Source: Legionellaceae bacterium (GTDB lineage: Bacteria; Pseudomonadota; Gammaproteobacteria; Legionellales; Legionellaceae). Taken from it: a DNA stretch of 17,496 nt. Below, in pieces: positions 1-6,860 of this stretch (position 1 is its first letter; every line of letters begins with the position of its first letter). The stretch is from the NCBI GenBank assembly GCA_947504795.1, contig CANNJG010000024.1, positions 1-17,496 on the forward strand, in the 5' to 3' direction. A model generated the notes under the pieces. The model made no database searches. It was not told the origin of the DNA and saw only the letters and a program-made list of their open reading frames with translations. The position numbers and the translations under genes were made by a program.

Positions 1-864
1 AAAAATGGCGCTTTGTCTGATATGGAAATTGCTGGAATTGAACAGGATGTGGCGCTTGTTCAAAAAGAAATACCGATGATCAAACACAGTATCACTGCTG
101 CTGAAAATAGTATCCATACCTTGGTCAATGAAAATCCTGGCCCTGTGAAAGTCTATAAAAGCTTTGATGACATCAATGCAAATGGCGTTATTCCAATCTA
201 TGTGCCCGCAGATGCCGTCAAAACGCGCCCAGATATCTTAGCGGCTGAATATCAGTTAAAAATTTATAATGCTACCATTGCACAGGCAACATCCCAATTC
301 TTCCCAACCTTGGACCTTGCGGGCTACCTAGGCCCTTTTGAATTGACGATTTACAGGGGATTCCATCTTTACACTGACTTTATTCTAGGTCAAATTGGTT
401 TTGCTGAGCCACTTATTGCCTTTAGCACCATCTACAGTGATATTAAAAAGGCTCAAACTGCGAAATATGGTGCATATTACAATTACTTAGGCACCGTTCG
501 GCATGCTTTCGAACAAATTGATGATGCTATTTCTAAACATCACCGAGTCAATCAAAGTTATCAATTGCAATTGGTCGCATTTGAAAAATCCCAAAAACAA
601 TATCAATTGGGCAATATCCGTTATCATCAGGGCGCCATTGCCTACTCGGATACCCTACTAAACAAATTCAATCGCGATATGCAAGAAGCCGTTCTGAATC
701 AGCAAAAACAAACACAAATGTTAAGTATCGTTGATTTGTATTTGCAATTGGGTGGTGGGGCAAAAGTCGGCAATAAGTGCCAACAAAAAAATGCATCAAC
801 CTGTCAACCTCATAAAAAAAAGAAAGGAATTCAATGGCTACTTTCAAGCATTGATTTATGGTAA
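1..864 (+). CDS. Outer-membrane efflux channel of the NodT/TolC family, 5'-partial
   Basis: This is the C-terminal part (287 residues) of an outer-membrane factor, the channel that lets a drug pump expel substrates through the outer membrane. The frame is open to the window edge, so the start lies outside; the TTG at 13 is not a credible start. Visible family marks are a long amphipathic helix in the first 45 residues, NPGPV at about 45-49, and RPDILAAEYQL at about 76-86 followed by a QATSQFFPTLDL-like stretch, which match the second half of NodT-type channels. Family members are usually 450-500 residues, so roughly 60 percent is present. The last 30 residues are unusual, with a lysine run and a hydrophobic end. 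The MFS pump gene begins 21 bases after the stop, so the two are probably co-transcribed. The family call is strong; the substrate is unknown. Confidence 0.88.
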   Translation, partial: KNGALSDMEIAGIEQDVALVQKEIPMIKHSITAAENSIHTLVNENPGPVKVYKSFDDINANGVIPIYVPADAVKTRPDILAAEYQLKIYNATIAQATSQFFPTLDLAGYLGPFELTIYRGFHLYTDFILGQIGFAEPLIAFSTIYSDIKKAQTAKYGAYYNYLGTVRHAFEQIDDAISKHHRVNQSYQLQLVAFEKSQKQYQLGNIRYHQGAIAYSDTLLNKFNRDMQEAVLNQQKQTQMLSIVDLYLQLGGGAKVGNKCQQKNASTCQPHKKKKGIQWLLSSIDLW

Positions 865-885
865 ATAGTAAGGAGAACGATAGGC

Positions 886-2466
886 ATGAAAAAATCTATT
901 TGGTTAGAGCCACGCGCTATCGTCAGCTATGCATTGTCATTATTAGCACTCGCAGAAATGGTCGACATATCAATTGTATCGGTTGCCATTCCCCAAATGA
1001 TGAGTTCGTTGAACACCAATTTAGACAATATTGCTATGGTGTCTACCGGCTATATTGTTGCGGCTGCAATTTTTACTCCCTTGACAGGGATTGCGGTTCG
1101 AAAGTTTAGTATGCGCGCCTTGGTCTTAGTGACTTCTGGTGTGTTTTGTATTGCGTCTGTCTTATGTGGACTTGCACAAACCTTACCTGAAATGGTCTTT
1201 TTTAGAATTATCCAAGGTATAGGGGGGGCATTCCTGCCCTCCATTGCGCAGGCTTATGTTGAAAAAACGTTTAGTGGTACCCCGCTAGCAAAGCCCATGT
1301 TAACTATATTTGGAGGGATTATCGTTCTAGGCCCTATTCTAGGGAGTGTTTTGGGTGGATTTTTGACAGCCGAATTAAATTGGAGATTCATATTTTTTGT
1401 CAACGTGCCTGTATGTATGGCTGGTTTTGTGCTTGTAGTACTGTTTATGGAGCGCGACGAACCCCAAAAAGTAAAGGTTGCCTATACCAGCTTTGCATTA
1501 ATGGCACTTGGCGTTGGAGCCTTAGAGTACTTTATAGACCAGGGAAATAGCCATGGTTGGTTCAGCTCAATGACCATGCTTATTATATTTACAATCTCCA
1601 TGGTATCGTTGTTTTTTTTCGTTTGGCTAGGATGCTTAGGGTCGGCTGTAATTAATTTTGGGCTATTTAATTTGCGACATTCAAACTTCCTTTTGAATAT
1701 CTTTGTCGTATTCGCTATCAGTGTTATTGGTACAGCAGGCACAGCTTATTATCCAACAATGTTACAACAGATTTACAATTATCCTGTTGATACCGCGGGA
1801 TATATCACAAGTCCTAGAGGCGTTATTGTGATATTAACCGCACCTATTGCCGCTTTACTTTCAAATATTATAGGATCAAGGGAAACCATGCTGATAGGGT
1901 TTCTTATCTTTGCTTCTGGCAGCATCATGATAGGTCATAGTAGCCCCGTGCCCAGTTTTGAACAAATCATCGTATCCACCGTTTTGCAAGGAATTGGAAT
2001 GATGGGGATTTTTATTCCACTCTTACAATTATGTAATGTGGGCATAACGCCTAGTGAACGCGAGGATGCTTCAGGTATTTTCAATTTTTTTCGAACATTT
2101 GGCGTTTGCATAGGAAATTCTGCTTCAGCAACCTCGGTGTCTTATCAATTCAACGTTTGTTACCACGATCTGGCCGCTAAAGTCTCACCTTATGCTAATG
2201 GGTACGGTTGGTGGGTCCAAAATTTAGTAGGTATACCCGATGACATGAAAATTGCGGTTGCAAATATGCAGGTATTAGTTCAAAGCGCATTGTTAAGCTA
2301 TCTTGATATTTTTTACAGTACTGGAATTATAATACTCTGTTTGTTCTGGCTACCCTTCGTATTACAGCCACCTGAAGAGGAGCAAAACAGCTTAGTAATG
2401 ATGTCTAAATCCCTATGTTACGCGGGATATCTTAAATTAATCTCATTAAAAAAAATTAGGGGATAA
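886..2466 (+). CDS. MFS drug transporter, DHA2 (EmrB/QacA) family
   Basis: The product is a 526-residue inner-membrane transporter, the expected length for a 14-helix DHA2 pump driven by proton exchange. Seen in the sequence: a first helix with the D1-type motif (residues 22-36, Asp27 kept), motif C-like LGPILGSVLGG at 148-158, and WRFIFFVNVP at 166-175, a DHA2 hallmark. Motif A (around 68-77) is degenerate. An AAGGAG ribosome site at 870-875 precedes the ATG by 10 bases. The gene lies between the outer-membrane channel gene and an EmrA-like adaptor gene 3 bases downstream, so it is most likely the inner-membrane part of a three-component pump. The tail after the last helix is polar and basic. 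EmrB is the nearest named relative, but orthology and substrate cannot be settled here. Confidence 0.92.
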   Translation: MKKSIWLEPRAIVSYALSLLALAEMVDISIVSVAIPQMMSSLNTNLDNIAMVSTGYIVAAAIFTPLTGIAVRKFSMRALVLVTSGVFCIASVLCGLAQTLPEMVFFRIIQGIGGAFLPSIAQAYVEKTFSGTPLAKPMLTIFGGIIVLGPILGSVLGGFLTAELNWRFIFFVNVPVCMAGFVLVVLFMERDEPQKVKVAYTSFALMALGVGALEYFIDQGNSHGWFSSMTMLIIFTISMVSLFFFVWLGCLGSAVINFGLFNLRHSNFLLNIFVVFAISVIGTAGTAYYPTMLQQIYNYPVDTAGYITSPRGVIVILTAPIAALLSNIIGSRETMLIGFLIFASGSIMIGHSSPVPSFEQIIVSTVLQGIGMMGIFIPLLQLCNVGITPSEREDASGIFNFFRTFGVCIGNSASATSVSYQFNVCYHDLAAKVSPYANGYGWWVQNLVGIPDDMKIAVANMQVLVQSALLSYLDIFYSTGIIILCLFWLPFVLQPPEEEQNSLVMMSKSLCYAGYLKLISLKKIRG

Positions 2467-2469
2467 AAC

Positions 2470-3489
2470 ATGGAAGCAGAAGCTAACGTTATCGATATCA
2501 AATTTACGCCAGGACGTATGATTACAAGTATTGGCGTTATCTTGGGTGCGGTACTTTTAATTACAGGGTATTACATATATAAAAAATATTACCCCAGCAC
2601 AGATGATGCTTATGTGAATGCCCCGCTCATTAATATCACTGGGAAGGTGAATGGCACTATTAAAAAAATATACGTCAAAAATAATCAGTTTGTAAATAAA
2701 GGAGAGTTATTGTTGGAGTTAGACCCGGCTGACTATAGCCCCATGCTAGAACAAGCCACATTGGATATTTTAATGGCAAAACAAGCCTCACTGACCGCTG
2801 ATCAACAAATGACGAATGCACAATCTGATGTCTATAAAGCCCAATCAGATTATACCTATACAAACCAAATGGCCATACGGTATACCAATTTATTTCATGA
2901 CAAAGCCGGTTCTCAACAATCGATGCAGAAGTTTGTTAATGATAGAAACATTGCACAACATGTTTTTGATCAAGCCAAAGTTGTTTTGCAACAAGCGACT
3001 ATTCAATCGCAGATGGCGAAATCTAAAATTGACCTAGCCGAAGTAGAAATGCAAAATGCAAAGCGCACCACTTCTTACACGCTACTATCGGCTCCGGTGT
3101 CGGGTTATATCAGTGAGTTGAACTTACAAACCGGGCAGGTTGTCTCGGCCGGACAACGTTTATTCGGATTGGTCGATAATTCAAATTGGTGGGTCGATGC
3201 TAATTTTAAAGAATCTCAATTAAGCCGACTCAAACCCAGGCAAAAAGTAAAAGTCACCCTAGACATGTACGATCATACTTACGAAGGTGAAATTCAAAGT
3301 ATCAGCTTCGCTAGCGGTAATACTTTTTCATTATTACCTGCACAGAATGCAACTGGAAACTGGGTTAAAGTGATGCAGCGATTTACGGTTCGCGTGGCAT
3401 TGAAAGATGATCCTAATTACCCCTTGCGCGTCGGTGCAAGCGCTCTTGTGAATGCGAACACAACACGCAAAGGTTTAGCAAACTCGTAA
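2470..3489 (+). CDS. HlyD/EmrA-family membrane fusion protein of a drug efflux pump
   Basis: This 339-residue adaptor links an inner-membrane pump to an outer-membrane channel across the periplasm. It has a short cytoplasmic N-terminus, one membrane segment at about 18-37, then the EmrA signature STDDAYV at 43-49 and the first half of a lipoyl-like barrel ending in LDPADY (84-89). A long Gln/Ala-rich alpha-hairpin runs from about 92 to 200. The second barrel half follows (APVSGYISELNLQTGQVV), then VDANFKESQL, close to the ANFKETQL motif of EmrA. The ATG is 3 bases after the MFS stop, with a GGGGA-type ribosome site overlapping the upstream gene's end, which fits translational coupling. It is the last gene of the operon. 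The family call is secure; emrA is not assigned because many paralogues share this architecture. Confidence 0.92.
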   Translation: MEAEANVIDIKFTPGRMITSIGVILGAVLLITGYYIYKKYYPSTDDAYVNAPLINITGKVNGTIKKIYVKNNQFVNKGELLLELDPADYSPMLEQATLDILMAKQASLTADQQMTNAQSDVYKAQSDYTYTNQMAIRYTNLFHDKAGSQQSMQKFVNDRNIAQHVFDQAKVVLQQATIQSQMAKSKIDLAEVEMQNAKRTTSYTLLSAPVSGYISELNLQTGQVVSAGQRLFGLVDNSNWWVDANFKESQLSRLKPRQKVKVTLDMYDHTYEGEIQSISFASGNTFSLLPAQNATGNWVKVMQRFTVRVALKDDPNYPLRVGASALVNANTTRKGLANS

Positions 3490-3547
3490 CCTCTGCTCAG
3501 GCATTCTGGGCATATCGAAGCGATCTGTTTACAGTAACGCATTGACA

Positions 3548-3586
3548 ACGGTTGAAGACCCTTCAATTCGGTCAGGATTCAACCGT
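3548..3586. repeat. Inverted repeat at the convergent end of the efflux and gsp operons
   Basis: Nine-base perfect arms (ACGGTTGAA at 3548-3556 and TTCAACCGT at 3578-3586) flank a 21-base loop that holds a small inner GACC/GGTC pairing. One arm is the last sense codons of gspM and its stop codon lies in the loop. No T-run follows on either strand, so a classical intrinsic terminator is not supported. The position between converging operons still suggests a role in transcript ends or mRNA stability. Confidence 0.4.
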
Positions 3587-4045
3587 GAAGACCACTGCCG
3601 CTTTAACGACACCTGGTGTATTGGTTTTACTCAGATATAAACTCTTAATAACTAACGTATAGTGCTTCGATTGTGCTTGTAACCAAGACACAAAAAGATT
3701 ATAGGGCACTGCGTCGAAGGTCAGTTGAATGTCTCCGCTGCTGGTCTGCTCCAGTTGATATGGAAATCGCTGGAACGACACATGACTCAAGAGCTCAGTT
3801 AAGACCGATAACAACGTCGCCGCGGTTACCTGAATGGGAGGCTGCTCATGGGTATACGTTTGTTGTGCTCGCTGCATCCATTGTAACGTTGTTTTTTTAT
3901 CAATCCATGCGGCTTTTCTTTCTTCCACCGCCGAAACCAGCGGAGCATAAATAAGCAGGTAAAAAAGTAAGGCTAACCCGCCAATACCGCCCAATCCTAC
4001 TAAAACTTGTTCACGCTCACTGAGCTGATTCCAGTATGCTTTCAA
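3572..4045 (-). CDS. gspM: Type II secretion system protein GspM
   Basis: GspM is a bitopic inner-membrane protein that binds GspL and helps form the assembly platform of the type II secretion system. The product has 157 residues, the normal size. It has a short charged N-terminus, one membrane segment at about 16-37 (GLGGIGGLALLFYLLIYAPL), a coiled segment rich in Lys and Gln, and a small periplasmic domain. The start is TTG, overlapping the gspL stop in a TTGA junction, with GGAG 8 bases upstream; this overlap implies translational coupling. Sequence conservation in this family is low, so the call rests on topology, size and the gspL neighbour. The rest of the gsp genes are not in the window. 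In Legionella the homologous lspLM pair is also known to be separate from the other lsp genes. Confidence 0.85.
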   Translation of the reverse strand: MKAYWNQLSEREQVLVGLGGIGGLALLFYLLIYAPLVSAVEERKAAWIDKKTTLQWMQRAQQTYTHEQPPIQVTAATLLSVLTELLSHVSFQRFPYQLEQTSSGDIQLTFDAVPYNLFVSWLQAQSKHYTLVIKSLYLSKTNTPGVVKAAVVFTVES

Positions 4046-5196
4046 AGGGACAACTCCAATTTCGCCACCACTTGTTTCGCTTCAGTAGCTGCTGATAGTT
4101 GATGCACATGAACCTGCGACTGTTGTAACTGTGCTTCAATTTTTTCCAAAATAGAAAAACTAGCGCACACCAAGGTTGCGGTAACCACCTGATTTTGAAA
4201 GTGCAGAGTTTGCACTTCGGTCAGCGGGTGTGCCTGTCCTAAAACCATCGATAATTTTGCAAGCAATGTCCACAAGACCACATCATGCCCTGTCTGATTT
4301 TTTTGAATTAATTGCATGACACGTGTTTTTGGACTGACAACCTGGCGTGCTTCTGGAAAAAACGCGTGATACACCTTTGCAATGTGTTGATCTAATTGTG
4401 CGTTTTGATGAGACAACATCAGTGACAAGCCTGCATGGAGACTCAAAAAACCCAAAAACCAAATACCTGCAAGGATTCCTGACCATCGATACCAGCGTTT
4501 CACTTGTGTCATTCGCGTGTCATGTTGAAATTCTCCCTGACACAAATTGATGAATTTGTTCGTAAATAATCGCTCAGCTAGCCATTGGTAATACGAACCA
4601 GCATAGGGAGTGGACAAAGGCATAGGTTTGCTTTCTGCGCTATCTTGACAAGTTATCCACTGTAAGGGCTTCGCCCAATCATGCGGGAACCCTTCCCATA
4701 CATCAAAACTCACGGCTCCGTTATACTCGGCCGAACGCACTAAAAAGCCATTCTCGCTGGCACAAGCTTCGTCGGAAGACAAGGCAAACCAATCAAGGGT
4801 TATTGCATCATAAGCAATCCCCCATTCTTTGAGGCGCTGCATCCACGCTTGAAGGCGTTGTTTTTGAATCGTCACGACTAAATAGCTATTATTCTGATAG
4901 TAAGCACGATCAATTGCAAAATGCAGTTGCGTTACCGGTTGCGCCAAATGATCCTCTAATGCAAATGGCAAGGCTTCTCGAGCTTTGCGCTCAACTAACC
5001 AGGGTAAGGTTAACTCCAAAAAGCTAGACCATTCGCTGGGGAGTACGATGAGTGTCCTAGCCTGCGATTGCAAGGCATTGATTTCTGCTGCGCTACGATT
5101 TTTTAGGGGCTGATCCACATGACCATTGGGATCTAAACGGATACTCAATAACGCATCCTCACTACTTTGTTTTACAAAGATTAACCAAGTCAGCAC
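4042..5196 (-). CDS. gspL: Type II secretion system protein GspL
   Basis: GspL links the cytoplasmic secretion ATPase GspE to the inner-membrane platform. The 384-residue product has the family layout: a cytoplasmic actin-like domain (about 1-225), the characteristic NLCQGEF at 217-223 (usually NLLQGEF), a single membrane segment at about 239-261, and a periplasmic ferredoxin-like domain to the end. The start is GTG, preceded by AGGA with a 6-base spacer (minus strand). It overlaps gspM by four bases. Upstream is mltB on the same strand, about 70 bases away and separated by a perfect palindrome, so gspL may have its own promoter or be a distal gene behind mltB. gspK, which often precedes gspL in gsp operons, is absent here. 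Confidence 0.9.
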   Translation of the reverse strand: MLTWLIFVKQSSEDALLSIRLDPNGHVDQPLKNRSAAEINALQSQARTLIVLPSEWSSFLELTLPWLVERKAREALPFALEDHLAQPVTQLHFAIDRAYYQNNSYLVVTIQKQRLQAWMQRLKEWGIAYDAITLDWFALSSDEACASENGFLVRSAEYNGAVSFDVWEGFPHDWAKPLQWITCQDSAESKPMPLSTPYAGSYYQWLAERLFTNKFINLCQGEFQHDTRMTQVKRWYRWSGILAGIWFLGFLSLHAGLSLMLSHQNAQLDQHIAKVYHAFFPEARQVVSPKTRVMQLIQKNQTGHDVVLWTLLAKLSMVLGQAHPLTEVQTLHFQNQVVTATLVCASFSILEKIEAQLQQSQVHVHQLSAATEAKQVVAKLELSL

Positions 5197-5226
5197 ATTG
5201 AATCCTATCTATCATTAGCCTTAACC

Positions 5227-5252
5227 GTTGTGATCAAAACAACGATCACAAC
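5227..5252. repeat. Perfect palindrome between mltB and gspL
   Basis: Arms GTTGTGATC (5227-5235) and GATCACAAC (5244-5252) are exact inverted copies separated by AAAACAAC. The element sits 14 bases after the mltB stop and about 30 bases before the gspL GTG. On the minus strand it is followed by GGTTAAGG, not a T-run, so it is not a standard terminator. A regulator operator or an mRNA stem-loop limiting read-through into gspL are both possible. Confidence 0.5.
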
Positions 5253-5266
5253 CTATGGCATTATTG

Positions 5267-6265
5267 TTATACTGTATGCGAGCTATAATGCTGACGCAAG
5301 GATTTCGACAATAAATAAACAACGAGCGCATATTGAGGACTAGTATTGTAACGAGTAATCACATAAAAATTCGGATACGCTAACCAATACTCCGGACCTA
5401 TTTCCGTTGTCAAGGCCAAGAGCCCTGCTTGATGAGGATGGGCCATCATCGAAGCTTCGGGTTTCACCCCGGCTTTCAACAAGGCGACAAACGGATAATT
5501 GGGGGATTTACTGTTCATAGCCACGGTCTGAGAGGCTTTATTTGCCACCAATGCCTTTTCAACCACCATTTGTTTTGGCAACCAACCGTGTTGTTTAAAA
5601 TAGTTGGCAACGGAGGTAATGACATCGTGATCTTCACTCATCAAATTCGGGTGCTGGGCCCCTTGATAGCCAACCGCAAAGGTTCGATAACTGCTCGGCA
5701 TAAATTGGGGTACGCCCATCGCTCCCGCATAAGATCCTTTATATGCGGTTGCTGCCACATGATGCTCACGGCACAATAACAAAAATTCGCGTAATTCCTT
5801 TTTGAAATAGTTTCCCCGAGGTGGGTAGTAAAACGCTAGGGTCGTCAGCGCATCGAGTACTCTGTACTGGCCTTGGCGTTGTCCGTATAAGGTTTCCACG
5901 CCAAGAATCGCAACAATCATTTCAGCGGGCACCCCATAATCCTGTTCCGCTTGCGCAAGCGCTTTCTGATTACGCTTCCAAAATTCCAGCCCTTTTTGCA
6001 AACGTTCTGGCGTTAAAAAAACTGATCGATACACATCCCAGTTTTTCTTTTCATAGGGACGCTGGATCGATTCAATAATTTGCGGTTGGAATACAGCAGA
6101 AGACAGAATAATTTGCAGCTGACGACGATCAAAGTGATCCGTCTTTACGAGGTCATGAATAAAGGATTGGACAGTTTGTTGCTTTAATAAAGCGGAGTCC
6201 GCTTGCAGGGTTTGCATCCCCACCAAAAAAAATCCTGCAATCAACCAGTTTATAATTCGCAACAC
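5267..6265 (-). CDS. mltB: Lytic murein transglycosylase B (MltB family)
   Basis: The enzyme cleaves the MurNAc-GlcNAc bond of peptidoglycan with formation of a 1,6-anhydro end, in the periplasm. The 332-residue product has an N-terminal hydrophobic signal (about 1-22) without a lipobox cysteine, so it is probably soluble or uncleaved rather than a lipoprotein as in E. coli. The glycosyl hydrolase 103 core shows VPAEMIVAILGVETLYG at 112-128 with catalytic Glu124, and AGAMGVPQFMPSSYRTFAV at 180-198. The start is GTG with a GGGAG ribosome site about 10 bases upstream. The gene precedes gspL on the same strand; wall-cutting enzymes can help large envelope machines cross peptidoglycan, but a functional link is inference. 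There is no C-terminal SPOR or peptidoglycan-binding domain after the catalytic core. Confidence 0.93.
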   Translation of the reverse strand: MLRIINWLIAGFFLVGMQTLQADSALLKQQTVQSFIHDLVKTDHFDRRQLQIILSSAVFQPQIIESIQRPYEKKNWDVYRSVFLTPERLQKGLEFWKRNQKALAQAEQDYGVPAEMIVAILGVETLYGQRQGQYRVLDALTTLAFYYPPRGNYFKKELREFLLLCREHHVAATAYKGSYAGAMGVPQFMPSSYRTFAVGYQGAQHPNLMSEDHDVITSVANYFKQHGWLPKQMVVEKALVANKASQTVAMNSKSPNYPFVALLKAGVKPEASMMAHPHQAGLLALTTEIGPEYWLAYPNFYVITRYNTSPQYALVVYLLSKSLRQHYSSHTV

Positions 6266-6860
6266 CCTCGATCTCCCTCACTACTTATAATGTTGGATTA
6301 TTCAACAACTATCGATGATTATCCAGTGTTTCGTTTAAAAAAATGAGGTTTTCTTGAAGTCCCTTGCTCGCGAGCTTTGAAACATTCCTAAAATGGTCAT
6401 GATTTCACGGATAGCCCAGCTACATTTCACCACAAAAGATTAAATCATCCTATTTGTGATCCGCAAATCACCGCAATTTGTCAACTTCGCGAAGGCGGGG
6501 ATATATCCTCGTAGAGGCCCCTCTGCTAAAGCAACCATGGGTTCCCGCCTGCGTGGGAATGACTGATTTATCAAAAGTTGAACCACTTTTTAACTATTCA
6601 TCTTAACCCAACCGAATCAAATATGAATTATGCTCATCACGTATAGGTTATTTTCTATTGTCCAAAATATTTTTATTATGGCAGTCGGCTTGCCCTGCAT
6701 AAGTCCTGCTTTATTTTTTCGCATAAAATCCATACAAACCGTGGTAAAAGAGTCGCCGGAAATAAAATCGGCAATAACTAAAGAACCAAATGCAATGGTA
6801 CCCTTTACTCTCGTTACCTCCATCAGCTAGAATGGGTTCCTTTTAAGTTGGTAACTACCC
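6266..6860. other. Long intergenic region between divergent mltB and lepA
   Basis: About 600 bases with no convincing gene. The left third is AT-rich and should hold the mltB promoter (minus strand). A weak inverted repeat, ATTTGTG/CGCAAAT, lies at 6452-6468. The centre (6485-6560) carries a cluster of palindromes described separately. The right part (6617-6830) has two opposing open frames of 66-68 codons, neither with recognisable homology nor a well-placed ribosome site. No tRNA or riboswitch could be recognised. The lepA promoter must lie near the right end, but no strong -35/-10 pair was found. Confidence 0.6.
6485..6560. repeat. REP-like cluster of palindromes
   Basis: Three hairpins lie in 76 bases: CTTCGCGAAG (6485-6494), AGAGG/CCTCT (6513-6517 and 6520-6524) and GTTCCCGC/GTGGGAAT (6541-6548 and 6553-6560, with wobble pairs). 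The outer segments GGCGGG (6494-6499) and CCCGCC (6544-6549) are also complementary, so the whole block can fold into one larger structure. A TTCCCGC-CTGC-GTGGGAA core of this kind resembles the dispersed extragenic palindromes of many gammaproteobacteria. Only one copy is visible in the window, so dispersal is an inference. Confidence 0.5.

Noticed and set aside
13..15. TTG as the start of the outer-membrane channel gene
   Set aside because: The frame is open upstream to the window edge and the protein would lack the first 40 percent of the family, so the gene is simply cut by the window.
858..1109. Open frame of 83 codons across the start of the MFS gene
   Set aside because: It lies in another frame of a strongly recognisable transporter gene and has a Cys/Arg-rich composition typical of a shadow frame.
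6266..6860. A tRNA, riboswitch or small RNA in the long gap
   Set aside because: No cloverleaf, TPsiC-like GTTCGA box with matching arms, or known riboswitch core could be found by eye.
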